Shown: piece after piece, positions 1-7,599 of the stretch
Layout: each line of letters starts with the position of its first letter
Position numbering within the stretch: the first letter of the stretch is position 1
Notes under the pieces: model-generated
What the model was told of the DNA's origin: nothing
Seen by the model: only the letters and a program-made list of their open reading frames with translations
Database searches by the model: none
NCBI GenBank assembly: GCA_964409355.1
Contig: CAYPDC010000005.1
Location: forward strand, 3,306-67,305
Direction of reading: 5' to 3'
DNA length: 64,000 bases
Source of the DNA: PCC-10605 sp964409355
Lineage (GTDB): Bacteria > Cyanobacteriota > Cyanobacteriia > Cyanobacteriales > Cyanobacteriaceae
Program-made: the position numbers and the translations under genes

Positions 1-1
1 G

Positions 2-1507
2 AGTGCAACTATTGTCGGCATTGAAGGGGTAAAAGTAGGGGTTGAGGTGGACGTATCTGGAGGTTTACCAAAAACTATTATAGTTGGTTTGCCTGATACT
101 GCGGTGCAAGAGTCCAGAGAAAGGGTAAAAGCGGCTTTGAAAAACTCTGGTTTTGCTTTTCCTGTCAGGCAGATAACCGTTAATTTAAGCCCCGCCGATT
201 TGCGCAAAGAAGGACCTATTTTTGATTTACCCATTAGTATTGGTATTTTAGCAGCATCAGAGCAGGTTGATCCCACTTATTTAGATCAATTTCTGTTTTT
301 GGGAGAGGTTTCCCTTGATGGTAGCTTAAGAGCGATCGCAGGAGTGTTACCAATGGCGGTGACTGCTTCTAAATTAGGGTTTCAAGGTATTGTTGTACCG
401 AAAAATAATGCTCAAGAAGCCTCCGTAGTAGAAGGAATTAAGGTTTATGGCTTAAATAATATTAACGAGGTTGCGGACTTTTTACAGAATCCCTCGGCTT
501 TTTCTCCCGTTTCCCCTGAAATGAATCTCGATGATGATTTTATTCAGGATAACTATAACCTAAGGGATGTCAAAGGACAACATCATGCTCGTCGGGCGTT
601 AGAAATTGCGGCAGCGGGAGGTCATAATCTCATTTTTGTCGGTCCTCCGGGGGCGGGAAAAACTATGTTAGCGAGGCGTATGGCTTCCATTTTACCGCCT
701 CTGAGCTTTGGGGAGGCGTTGGAAGTGTCTCAGGTTTATTCCGTGGCAGGATTGCTGAAAAATGAGGGAAAACTGATTCGAGAGCGTCCTTTTCGTAGTC
801 CTCATCACTCCGCTAGTGGCGTGGCTTTGGTGGGAGGAGGTTCGTTTCCAAAACCAGGGGAAATCTCTTTGTCTCATTTTGGTATCTTGTTTCTGGACGA
901 GCTTACAGAGTTCAAGCGTAGTGTACTGGAGTATTTGCGCCAACCCTTGGAAGATGGGTATGTTACCATCTCTCGCGCCCGTCAATCCGTGCTTTTTCCT
1001 GCTCAATTTACCCTTGTTGCAAGTACTAATCCATGTCCATGTGGATATTTCGGAGATAATCTGCAACCTTGTACCTGTTCCCCACGACAAAGAGAACAAT
1101 ATTGGGCAAAATTATCAGGACCTTTGCTCGATCGCATCGATTTACAAGTTGTAGTGAGTCGCCTCAAACCAGAAGAAATGACGCAACAGAAAACTGGGGA
1201 AGACTCCGAAGCAGTGAGGGAAAGGGTAGCAAAGGCAAGAAGTAAGGCAAATCAACGCTTTAAAAAAGATAAAATCTCTAGTAATGCTCAGATGCGATCG
1301 CACCATTTAAGAGAATATTGCCAGTTAGATGACACCAGTAAAAACTTATTAGAAAATGCCATTCGGAAACTAGGGTTATCTGCAAGGGCGATGGACAGAA
1401 TACTGAAAGTATCACGCACCATTGCCGACTTAGCAGGGGAAAATAGTATTCTACCTCCTCATATTGCCGAGGCGATCCAATATCGCACCATTGATAGAAT
1501 GAGCTAA
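2..1507 (+). CDS. comM: YifB/ComM family Mg-chelatase-like AAA+ ATPase (5' end outside window)
   Basis: AAA+ ATPase of the ComM/YifB family, which in transformable bacteria drives branch migration of incoming DNA during recombination; many members are annotated only as Mg chelatase-like. The frame is open from base 2, and the residues before the GTG at 47 (ATIVGIEGVKVGVEVDVSGG) are the conserved ComM N-terminus, so that GTG is internal and only about eight residues are missing at the left edge. Walker A GPPGAGKT is at 641-664, Walker B ILFLDEL near 886-906, and the cysteine-rich loop NPCPCGYFGD typical of the family near 1030-1060. The C-terminal Mg-chelatase domain is complete. It converges on galE with a hairpin between them. 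Cyanobacteria have separate chlI/chlD chelatase genes, and the ComM-specific N-terminal domain rules those out. Confidence 0.93.
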   Translation, partial: SATIVGIEGVKVGVEVDVSGGLPKTIIVGLPDTAVQESRERVKAALKNSGFAFPVRQITVNLSPADLRKEGPIFDLPISIGILAASEQVDPTYLDQFLFLGEVSLDGSLRAIAGVLPMAVTASKLGFQGIVVPKNNAQEASVVEGIKVYGLNNINEVADFLQNPSAFSPVSPEMNLDDDFIQDNYNLRDVKGQHHARRALEIAAAGGHNLIFVGPPGAGKTMLARRMASILPPLSFGEALEVSQVYSVAGLLKNEGKLIRERPFRSPHHSASGVALVGGGSFPKPGEISLSHFGILFLDELTEFKRSVLEYLRQPLEDGYVTISRARQSVLFPAQFTLVASTNPCPCGYFGDNLQPCTCSPRQREQYWAKLSGPLLDRIDLQVVVSRLKPEEMTQQKTGEDSEAVRERVAKARSKANQRFKKDKISSNAQMRSHHLREYCQLDDTSKNLLENAIRKLGLSARAMDRILKVSRTIADLAGENSILPPHIAEAIQYRTIDRMS

Positions 1508-1534
1508 ACAATTAGAAATTAGTATAATTGCTAA

Positions 1535-1585
1535 CACCTGAGTTGGAAGGTCTTCATCATTTTTTCCTATTATCGAACTCAGGTG
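1535..1585. terminator. Inverted repeat between convergent comM and galE
   Basis: CACCTGAGTT at 1535-1544 pairs with AACTCAGGTG at 1576-1585, directly after the galE stop and 28 bases after the comM stop. It could fold in either transcript and act as a bidirectional terminator. The same ends (ACCTGAGTTCG) bound several other intergenic elements in the window, so it is also a short member of that repeat family. Confidence 0.5.
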
Positions 1586-2566
1586 CTATCGGTGTCTGAA
1601 TTGATGCCAATGCCAAGCATGACGGATAATTGTCTCAATATCTGGGTATTGAGGTTGCCAATTCAAAACTTGACGGGCTTTTTCACTACTTCCCACTAAC
1701 ATCGGTGGATCACCGGGGCGACGGGGAGCGTTTTTGACAGTAAAATCTTTGCCAGTGACTTTCTTTGCCGCCTCAATTACTTCTTTCACCGAAAAACCAT
1801 TCCCGTTGCCGAGGTTAAATACCTCACTCTTACCCCCTTCTAAGAGGTATTCTAAGCCTAAAAGATGAGCTTGGGCTAAATCTTCTACATGAATATAATC
1901 CCGAATACAAGTGCCGTCAGGGGTAGGATAATCGTCTCCGAGAATAGAGACAGAATCCCTTTTACCTAAAGCGGCATATAAAACTAAGGGGATCAAATGA
2001 GGTTCGGGATCGTGATCTTCTCCGATTAAACCATCACTAGATGCCCCGGCGGCGTTAAAATAGCGAAAAGCAACGTATTCCCAATTATACGCCCTCTGGA
2101 AGTCTGCTAACATTTTTTCTACCACTAATTTAGTGTAACCATAAGGATTGATGGGGTTTTGGGGATGGGTTTCTCTAATCGGTACTTCTTCGGGGATGCC
2201 ATAAGTAGCACAAGTGGAGGAGAAGACGATTTTTTTCACCCCTGCTTTTTCCATCGCCTCAAGGAGATTAAGGGTATAAGTAACGTTATTGCGGTAATAT
2301 TTAGCAGGATTTTCCACCGATTCTCCTACATAAGCATAAGCGGCAAAGTGAATCACTGCTTGAATTTTATGCTCTTGAAAGAGTTTATCTAATAAGGTGC
2401 GATCGCCCAAATCTCCTTCCATAAACTTAACCCCTAATTTATCAATAATATCTCGATGTCCATAAACGAGGTTATCGAAAACAAGGATGTCATACCCCTT
2501 ACTCCGTAAAAGTTTAACGGTGTGAGAACCAATATAACCCGCACCACCAGTAATTAAAATAGCCAT
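1586..2566 (-). CDS. galE: UDP-glucose 4-epimerase
   Basis: Extended short-chain dehydrogenase that interconverts UDP-glucose and UDP-galactose with bound NAD, feeding glycolipid and polysaccharide synthesis. The Rossmann motif TGGAGYIGSH is at residues 6-15, the Ser-Thr pair is in SSTCATYG, and the catalytic Tyr/Lys are in NPYGYTK. The start is taken at 2566 (MAILITGGAG), giving 326 residues. An upstream in-frame ATG at 2602 would add 12 residues translated from an AACAATG heptamer array, which the family does not have. It stands alone on the minus strand, convergent with comM. Confidence 0.93.
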   Translation of the reverse strand: MAILITGGAGYIGSHTVKLLRSKGYDILVFDNLVYGHRDIIDKLGVKFMEGDLGDRTLLDKLFQEHKIQAVIHFAAYAYVGESVENPAKYYRNNVTYTLNLLEAMEKAGVKKIVFSSTCATYGIPEEVPIRETHPQNPINPYGYTKLVVEKMLADFQRAYNWEYVAFRYFNAAGASSDGLIGEDHDPEPHLIPLVLYAALGKRDSVSILGDDYPTPDGTCIRDYIHVEDLAQAHLLGLEYLLEGGKSEVFNLGNGNGFSVKEVIEAAKKVTGKDFTVKNAPRRPGDPPMLVGSSEKARQVLNWQPQYPDIETIIRHAWHWHQFRHR

Positions 2567-2569
2567 GTT

Positions 2570-2604
2570 AACAATGAACAATGAACAATGAACAATGAAC
2601 AATT
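2570..2604. repeat. Heptanucleotide tandem repeat AACAATG (about 5 units)
   Basis: Four perfect AACAATG units (2570-2597) and one partial unit lie just upstream of galE. This is the period-7 short tandem repeat style known from cyanobacteria. Confidence 0.85.
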
Positions 2605-2630
2605 ATAAAGTCTCTCCCGACTTCTCAATC

Positions 2631-2673
2631 ATTACTGATTACTGATTACTCCCTACTCATTACTGATTACTCC
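2631..2673. repeat. Heptanucleotide tandem repeat ATTACTG/ATTACTC
   Basis: About six 7-bp units of ATTACTG with C/G variation lie in the galE-ccmK spacer (2567-2918). With the AACAATG array they fill the galE-proximal half of that spacer. The remaining 240 bases before ccmK presumably hold the ccm promoter, but no clear -35/-10 pair stood out. Confidence 0.8.
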
Positions 2674-2918
2674 TCACTTGAACCATTGACTATTAATTAT
2701 TGTTAAGGAACAGATTAATAAATATCATGACGATTTATCTTGTCAAACGTACCATGCTTGTTTATCCTTATTTTAGATAGATTAAAAAAATATCTGAAAT
2801 CAAAGTAAAAATTCCATACTCAGGGGAAAATCGTCAAAAAAAGTGCGATCGCCCCTAGTAAAAATAAATATTGATTTCAATTTTAGTAAATTTATTAGTA
2901 TATCAAAGGAAAGACAAA

Positions 2919-3230
2919 ATGCCAATTGCAGTAGGAATGATTGAAACTTTAGGTTTTCCCGCCGTAGTAGAAGCCGCTGACGCCATGGTAAAGGCCGCCC
3001 GTGTAACCCTCGTTGGTTATGAAAAAATTGGAAGTGGTCGTGTAACTGTAATTGTTCGTGGAGACGTATCCGAAGTACAGGCTTCCGTTGCCGCAGGTAT
3101 CGATTGCGCCAACAGAGTAAGCGGAGGAGAAGTATTATCCACCCATATTATCGCTCGTCCCCACGAAAACCTCGAATACGTGTTACCGATTCGTTACACC
3201 GAAGAAGTAGAACAATTCCGTAGCTACTAA
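2919..3230 (+). CDS. ccmK2: Carboxysome shell hexamer CcmK2 (first copy)
   Basis: BMC-domain protein of 103 residues that forms hexameric tiles of the beta-carboxysome shell; the central pore passes bicarbonate and Rubisco metabolites. The sequence is nearly canonical: GFPAVVEAADAMVKAARVTL, the pore loop KIGSGR, and the short CcmK2-type C-terminus ending EEVEQFRSY. The start at 2919 has AAAGGA at 2905-2910 and gives the family length. A further in-frame start upstream would add 16 residues foreign to the family. It differs from the next copy mainly around residues 60-70 (GIDCANRVSGGE against GIENVNRVNGGQ). It is the first gene of the ccm operon. Confidence 0.96.
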   Translation: MPIAVGMIETLGFPAVVEAADAMVKAARVTLVGYEKIGSGRVTVIVRGDVSEVQASVAAGIDCANRVSGGEVLSTHIIARPHENLEYVLPIRYTEEVEQFRSY

Positions 3231-3244
3231 GCATTAATGTAATT

Positions 3245-3258
3245 AATCATCAATGATT
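3245..3258 (+). other. Small hairpin in first ccmK spacer
   Basis: AATCA at 3245-3249 pairs with TGATT at 3254-3258, 14 bases after the first ccmK2 stop. A hairpin stands at the matching place in the next spacer. Such intercistronic stems may set mRNA processing or stoichiometry; this is inference. Confidence 0.35.
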
Positions 3259-3332
3259 TTCTCTCAAGATTAGAGCCTCGAAACTCTAGCATTGAACTTT
3301 ATAGTAAATAAAATTAGACCTCAGAAAAAATA

Positions 3333-3644
3333 ATGTCAATCGCAGTAGGAATGGTAGAAACTCTCGGTTTTCCCGCCGTAGTAGAAGCCGCTGACGCTAT
3401 GGTTAAAGCGGCCCGTGTAACCCTCGTTGGTTACGAAAAAATCGGTAGTGGTCGTGTAACCGTAATTGTTCGGGGTGATGTATCCGAAGTACAGGCTTCC
3501 GTGGCCGCAGGAATCGAAAACGTAAACAGAGTAAACGGAGGACAAGTATTGTCCACCCATATTATTGCGCGTCCTCACGAAAACCTCGAATATGTATTGC
3601 CAATTCGTTATACCGAAGAAGTAGAACAATTCCGTAGCTACTAA
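3333..3644 (+). CDS. ccmK2: Carboxysome shell hexamer CcmK2 (second, tandem copy)
   Basis: A second 103-residue CcmK2-type shell protein, beginning MSIAVGMVETLG and ending EEVEQFRSY like the first copy. Its 3' end matches copy one, while its start and the 65 bases before its ATG match those before ccmK1 (both spacers read GATTAGAGCCTC and end in CAGAAAAAATAATG). This hybrid pattern suggests unequal recombination within the ccmK2-ccmK1 pair. Most beta-cyanobacterial operons have one ccmK2 and one ccmK1 here, so this is an extra tile gene that could alter hexamer mixing or dosage. Confidence 0.95.
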   Translation: MSIAVGMVETLGFPAVVEAADAMVKAARVTLVGYEKIGSGRVTVIVRGDVSEVQASVAAGIENVNRVNGGQVLSTHIIARPHENLEYVLPIRYTEEVEQFRSY

Positions 3645-3654
3645 ACAATATTGT

Positions 3655-3671
3655 AATCAGTTTTCCTGATT
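3655..3671 (+). other. Small hairpin in second ccmK spacer
   Basis: AATCAG at 3655-3660 pairs with CTGATT at 3666-3671 over a TTTTC loop, just after the second ccmK2 stop. Its position parallels the hairpin at 3245-3258, although the arm sequences have drifted. Confidence 0.4.
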
Positions 3672-3744
3672 TCTTGTGACGATTAGAGCCTCAAAACTCG
3701 ATGATTAAACTTTTAGTAAACAAAATTAAACCCCAGAAAAAATA

Positions 3745-4083
3745 ATGTCAATCGCAGTAGGAATGGTAGAAACCCTCGGTTTTCCCGCCGTAGTCGAAGC
3801 CGCAGATGCTATGGTAAAAGCGGCTCGTGTAACCCTTGTTGGTTACGAAAAAATTGGGAGCGGTCGTGTAACTGTAATTGTTCGTGGAGATGTTTCTGAA
3901 GTACAGGCTTCCGTGGCCGCAGGGATCGAAAACGTGAAACGAGTAAAAGGTGGTCAAGTTTTATCTCACCATATCATCGCTCGTCCTCACGAAAACCTCG
4001 AATATGTGTTACCGATTCGTTACACCGAAGAAGTAGAACAATTCAGAGAAAGTGTCAATCCTCGTCCCTTGGGCAGACCGTAA
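3745..4083 (+). CDS. ccmK1: Carboxysome shell hexamer CcmK1
   Basis: BMC-domain shell protein of 112 residues. It shares the CcmK2 core but carries the longer CcmK1-type tail after EEVEQF (RESVNPRPLGRP), which is how K1 and K2 differ in Synechocystis-type operons. The pore loop KIGSGR is intact. The segment GIENVKRVKGGQVLSHHI is more basic than in the two K2 copies. It is separated from the second K2 copy by 100 bases and from ccmL by 19 bases, so all are likely on one transcript. Confidence 0.95.
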   Translation: MSIAVGMVETLGFPAVVEAADAMVKAARVTLVGYEKIGSGRVTVIVRGDVSEVQASVAAGIENVKRVKGGQVLSHHIIARPHENLEYVLPIRYTEEVEQFRESVNPRPLGRP

Positions 4084-4102
4084 TTATAGTAACTAAATAT
4101 TA

Positions 4103-4411
4103 ATGCAAATTGCTAAAGTATGTGGGACAGTAGTAAGTACCCACAAGTCCAGAACTCTTACAGGAGTTAAATTACTTCTAGTACAATTTTTAGATGTAAG
4201 TGGTAATCCTTTATCACAATATGAGGTAGCAGGAGACACTGTAGGAGCAGGAATTCATGAATGGGTACTTGTAACTCGTGGCAGTTCTGCTCGGAAAGAA
4301 ACAGGTCATGAGGATCGTCCCGTGGACGCAATGGTAGTGGGCATAATAGATACAGTTACAGTGGCATCTGAGCTTTTATACAGCAAAAAAGATGCAGAAA
4401 GACTATATTAA
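4103..4411 (+). CDS. ccmL: Carboxysome shell vertex pentamer CcmL
   Basis: BMV-domain protein of 102 residues that forms pentamers capping the vertices of the icosahedral carboxysome shell. Family marks are the start MQIAKVCGTVVST, the central GAGIHEWVLVTRGSSAR and the conserved DAMVVGIIDTV near the C-terminus. It starts 19 bases after ccmK1 and precedes ccmM by 140 bases. Length and context fit the family fully. Confidence 0.96.
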   Translation: MQIAKVCGTVVSTHKSRTLTGVKLLLVQFLDVSGNPLSQYEVAGDTVGAGIHEWVLVTRGSSARKETGHEDRPVDAMVVGIIDTVTVASELLYSKKDAERLY

Positions 4412-4551
4412 AATACTTTTTCTACTATTGTAATTTGTAATTCTAACTAAGGTGATAAAAAGTTAATTTACATGGATCAAAAGGATATTTTTATTTCCTG
4501 AAAATCCCATAATTTAAAGTGAAATAAATAATTTATTAATGGAGGTAAAAA

Positions 4552-6570
4552 GTGAGCGTCCCAATTATGGCGGCTCCCCCAACTCCTTGGTCAAAAAACT
4601 TAGCCCAGCCCACAGTAGATGACACTGCTTACATTCACTCATTTTCTAATTTAATTGGAGATGTGAAAGTAGGGGCAAATGTTTTGGTTGCACCGGGTAC
4701 TTCTATCCGTGCTGATGAAGGAACACCTTTTTATATCGGGGATGGTAGCAATATCCAAGATGGTGTTGTGATTCATGGCTTAGAACAAGGTAGAGTACAA
4801 GGGTATGACGGGAAAGAATATTCCGTCTGGATTGGTGCGGATACCTGTATTACCCACCTAGCATTGATTCATGGTCCTGCTTATGTGGGTAATAATTGCT
4901 TTATCGGTTTTCGCTCTACGGTATTTAATGCCCGTGTCGGAGATGGTTGCATTGTGATGATGCACGTTTTAATTCAGGATGTAGAAATTCCCCCCGGCAA
5001 ATACATTCCTTCTGGGGCGGTGATTACCAACCAGCAACAAGCCGATCGCCTTCCTGATGTGCAACCAGAGGATAGGGAGTTTGCAGCCCATGTGGTTCAT
5101 ATCAATGAAGCCTTAGTCGCCGGTTATCATTGCTCCCAAAACTCTGCTTGTATCAACCCGATCAGAGAGCAAAATCAAGCCTCGGCACGGGTAGCTACTT
5201 CTAATTATAGTAATGATTATAAATCGGAAACTAATATGAGTTTAAATACAGATATTACTAATCAAGTCAGATCCTTGCTCAGACAAGGCTATAGCATTGG
5301 CATCGAGCACGCAAATGCTCGTCGTTTTAAAACGAAGTCTTGGTTAACGGGTTCTTTGCAGGGTACGAATGAAAATGCTATTTTAAGAGAACTAGAGAGC
5401 TTACTTCATGAATATCAGGGTGAATATGTTCGTTTAATCGGGGTTGATCCTCAAGCGAAACGCAGAGTAGCGGAGGTGATTATTCAACGCCCTGAAGATA
5501 CCCCCGGTCAACCTACTTCTGTCACCACTGTTTCTGCTAAAGTCGATTTAGGCAGTGTTAAGGGTAATGGGAAAGTTAATGGTGGTAGCTATTCTCAAGG
5601 TAATGGACATTGGACTGACGAAATTCGCTCTTTAATTCAAGGTGGTTATAATATTGGTGTCGAACACGCTGACAAACGCCGTTTTCGCACTAAGTCTTGG
5701 TTAATCGCCCCTAGTGTAACTACTAATTCCGTTAATCAGGCGATCGATCAAATTCAAGGCTATTTACAAGATTTTGATGGTGAGTATGTGCAAATTGTTG
5801 GGGTAGATCCTCAAGCTAAACGTCGTATCACCGAAATCGTCATTCAACGCCCAGGAGAAAATGGTGCGGTGGTGAGCAGAAGTAGCAATGGTGCTTCTAA
5901 TGGCTATTCTGCTAATGGTGGAAGCTCAATGTCTTCTGGTGGACTAAGTTCAGAAGCAGTACAACAGGTTCGCTCTTTGTTGGCTCAAGGTTATCAGATT
6001 GGCACCGAGCACGCTGATTTACGCCGTTTCCGTACTAAATCTTGGCAATCTTGCTCTCCCATTACTAGCACTAATGAAGGTCAAGTAATCAGTGCTTTAG
6101 AGGGTTGTATGCGGGATCATGCTGGGGAGTATGTCCGTTTAATCGGTATTGATAGCAACGCGAAACGTCGTGTATTAGAGATGATTATTCAGCGTCCGGG
6201 GGATAATAATTCTTCTGCACCTACTGTTAGCAATAACAATGGTGTATCCAATTCTATCAGTAGCAGTGTTTCTAGTAGCTATGGCACAAGTACCTATAAT
6301 GGCTCTAGTTCCCTAAATTCTGAGACAATTAGCCAAGTTCGTTCTTTATTGGCACAGGGTTATAAAATCGGGACAGAACACGCCGATAAACGCCGTTTTC
6401 GTGCTAAATCTTGGCATTCTTGCTCTCCTATTTCCAGCACCAACGAAAGTCAGGTATTAAATGCCCTTGAAGGTTGCTTAAAAGATCACTCAGGAGAATA
6501 TGTCCGTTTGATCGGTATTGATACTAAAGCTAAACGTCGTGTTTTGGAAACCATCATTCAAAGACCGTAA
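4552..6570 (+). CDS. ccmM: Carboxysome assembly protein CcmM (gamma-CA domain plus four SSUL repeats)
   Basis: Scaffold that condenses Rubisco and ties it to the shell. The GTG start at 4552 has a strong GGAGG at 4541-4545. Residues 20-200 form a left-handed beta-helix of gamma-carbonic-anhydrase type that keeps the three zinc ligands H75, H102 and H107. Four Rubisco-small-subunit-like (SSUL) repeats follow at about 234-316, 353-434, 466-549 and 589-672, joined by Ser/Asn/Gly-rich linkers. The paired cysteines used for redox control in some SSULs (SWxSCSP and LEGCxxDH) occur only in repeats 3 and 4. An internal ATG at codon 229 (5236), preceded by GGAAA, sits just before repeat 1 and could start the short Rubisco-binding form (444 residues). 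Confidence 0.96.
   Translation: MSVPIMAAPPTPWSKNLAQPTVDDTAYIHSFSNLIGDVKVGANVLVAPGTSIRADEGTPFYIGDGSNIQDGVVIHGLEQGRVQGYDGKEYSVWIGADTCITHLALIHGPAYVGNNCFIGFRSTVFNARVGDGCIVMMHVLIQDVEIPPGKYIPSGAVITNQQQADRLPDVQPEDREFAAHVVHINEALVAGYHCSQNSACINPIREQNQASARVATSNYSNDYKSETNMSLNTDITNQVRSLLRQGYSIGIEHANARRFKTKSWLTGSLQGTNENAILRELESLLHEYQGEYVRLIGVDPQAKRRVAEVIIQRPEDTPGQPTSVTTVSAKVDLGSVKGNGKVNGGSYSQGNGHWTDEIRSLIQGGYNIGVEHADKRRFRTKSWLIAPSVTTNSVNQAIDQIQGYLQDFDGEYVQIVGVDPQAKRRITEIVIQRPGENGAVVSRSSNGASNGYSANGGSSMSSGGLSSEAVQQVRSLLAQGYQIGTEHADLRRFRTKSWQSCSPITSTNEGQVISALEGCMRDHAGEYVRLIGIDSNAKRRVLEMIIQRPGDNNSSAPTVSNNNGVSNSISSSVSSSYGTSTYNGSSSLNSETISQVRSLLAQGYKIGTEHADKRRFRAKSWHSCSPISSTNESQVLNALEGCLKDHSGEYVRLIGIDTKAKRRVLETIIQRP
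5236..5238 (+). promoter_or_regulatory. Candidate internal start for short CcmM
   Basis: An in-frame ATG at codon 229 of ccmM (MSLNTDITNQ) with GGAAA about ten bases upstream stands between the gamma-CA domain and the first SSUL repeat. A short CcmM made from an internal start is established in Synechococcus elongatus; use of this site here is inference. Confidence 0.5.
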
Positions 6571-6577
6571 TCTTTGA

Positions 6578-6660
6578 GTAATAAGTAATAAGTAAAAGGC
6601 AACAGGCAAAAGGTACAAGGCAAGGGTTTTTATTCATTCACCTGACACCTGACACCTCTC
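6578..6660. repeat. Heptanucleotide array between ccmM and ccmN
   Basis: Period-7 units run as AGTAATA (x2), AGTAAAA, GGCAACA, GGCAAAA, GGTACAA, then after an AT-rich break ACCTGAC (x2) and ACCTCTC. The right part is roughly complementary in style to AGGT-type units elsewhere, so the stretch may fold. It fills nearly the whole 119-bp ccmM-ccmN spacer. Confidence 0.75.
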
Positions 6661-6689
6661 TTAACATTCTTAATTCTAAATTCTTCAGA

Positions 6690-7373
6690 ATGTCTTTACC
6701 CATTCTTCAATCTAGTACGCATGAAACAACCCATGTTCGAGGCGATGTCACTGTTGACTCCTCGGCAATGATTGCGATGGGAGTGATTCTCAATGCTACC
6801 CCCGGCAATAAAATTGTCATTCATGGTGGTGTTTGTTTGGGTATGGGTACTGTTATTACTGCTTATGACGGTGATATTGAAATCAAGGCTAATGCTATTT
6901 TAGGTGCAGGTTGTCTGGTTTTTGGTCATTGTGTTATTGGTCATCAGGCTTCTTTGGGTGCTTCTGTTACTATTTATAATATTAATGTTGATACTGGAGA
7001 TGTAATTCCTGCTGGTTCGATAAGAGGCGATCGCACCCGTCAAATTGAGGGAAATTCTTCCGAAGATTCGGACTTGGAAAATAAATCTACATCACAAGCT
7101 GAATCTGATGTTAACTCATCTCAGGGGGAGGATAATCAGCAAGAAATAGTAGAACCCCCAGAAGGTAAAAAAAATCAAGAGAAGGTTACTTCTAAAGTGA
7201 ACAACTCTCAAAAAGAAGATTCTATGGACAAAAGGGAAAAGAAAACCTCCCCTGAAGAAGAATTAAAAGCTGATGTTTGGCAGGAAGAAAGCCGTCCTAA
7301 TAGCGATCAGGTAGTGGGCAAGGTTTATATTAATAAGTTATTATTTACTCTTTTTCCCGAAAGAAATATGTAA
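6690..7373 (+). CDS. ccmN: Carboxysome assembly protein CcmN
   Basis: Adaptor of 227 residues that links CcmM to the shell. Residues 15-115 are hexapeptide repeats of a left-handed beta-helix (for example VDSSAMIAMGVIL and AILGAGCLVFGHCVIG). Residues 120-205 are a hydrophilic Ser/Glu/Lys-rich linker. The tail VGKVYINKLLFTLFPERN is the amphipathic encapsulation peptide that binds CcmK. It is the last gene of the operon. Linker length and sequence vary widely in this family, so its low complexity is normal. Confidence 0.94.
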   Translation: MSLPILQSSTHETTHVRGDVTVDSSAMIAMGVILNATPGNKIVIHGGVCLGMGTVITAYDGDIEIKANAILGAGCLVFGHCVIGHQASLGASVTIYNINVDTGDVIPAGSIRGDRTRQIEGNSSEDSDLENKSTSQAESDVNSSQGEDNQQEIVEPPEGKKNQEKVTSKVNNSQKEDSMDKREKKTSPEEELKADVWQEESRPNSDQVVGKVYINKLLFTLFPERNM

Positions 7374-7489
7374 TATTATAATTTTTATTATATTTAAAAG
7401 CAACTCTTTAGTTAATTTCTTGTCTTATTGTTAATGGATTTGTTTGGTAGGCTGGTTTGAGAGAGTGCATTGAGCGAAGTCGAAATGTA

Positions 7490-7520
7490 TGAGGTAGCAG
7501 GTAGCAGGTTTTAGGTATAA
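7490..7520. repeat. AGGTAGC heptamer units between ccmN and miaB
   Basis: AGGTAGC units followed by AGGTTTTAGGTA lie in the 226-bp ccmN-miaB spacer, matching left arms of the repeat elements near 33500 and 15210. Nothing else was recognised in this spacer. Confidence 0.55.
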
Positions 7521-7599
7521 TCAAACTGACAATCTTCAGCAATTTTTGAGATTAATTTAAAGATGGGAAATTTGTCACTTATTAACTAATTATGAAATT

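Noticed and set aside
47..49. GTG at 47 as the comM start
   Set aside because: The frame is open to the window edge and the upstream residues are the conserved ComM N-terminus.
2650..2685. ACTCCTCAC motif suggesting a Yfr1-type small RNA
   Set aside because: It is produced by the ATTACTC/ATTACTG heptamer array, and the two stems expected around the Yfr1 motif are absent.
3336..3957. Minus-strand frames opposite the second ccmK2 and ccmK1
   Set aside because: They occur in parallel at both copies only because the genes are duplicated; tyrosine- and serine-rich shadow peptides with no start signal.
6578..6660. CRISPR-like look of spaced short repeats
   Set aside because: The units are 7-bp tandem repeats without 20-40 bp unique spacers, and no cas genes are present.
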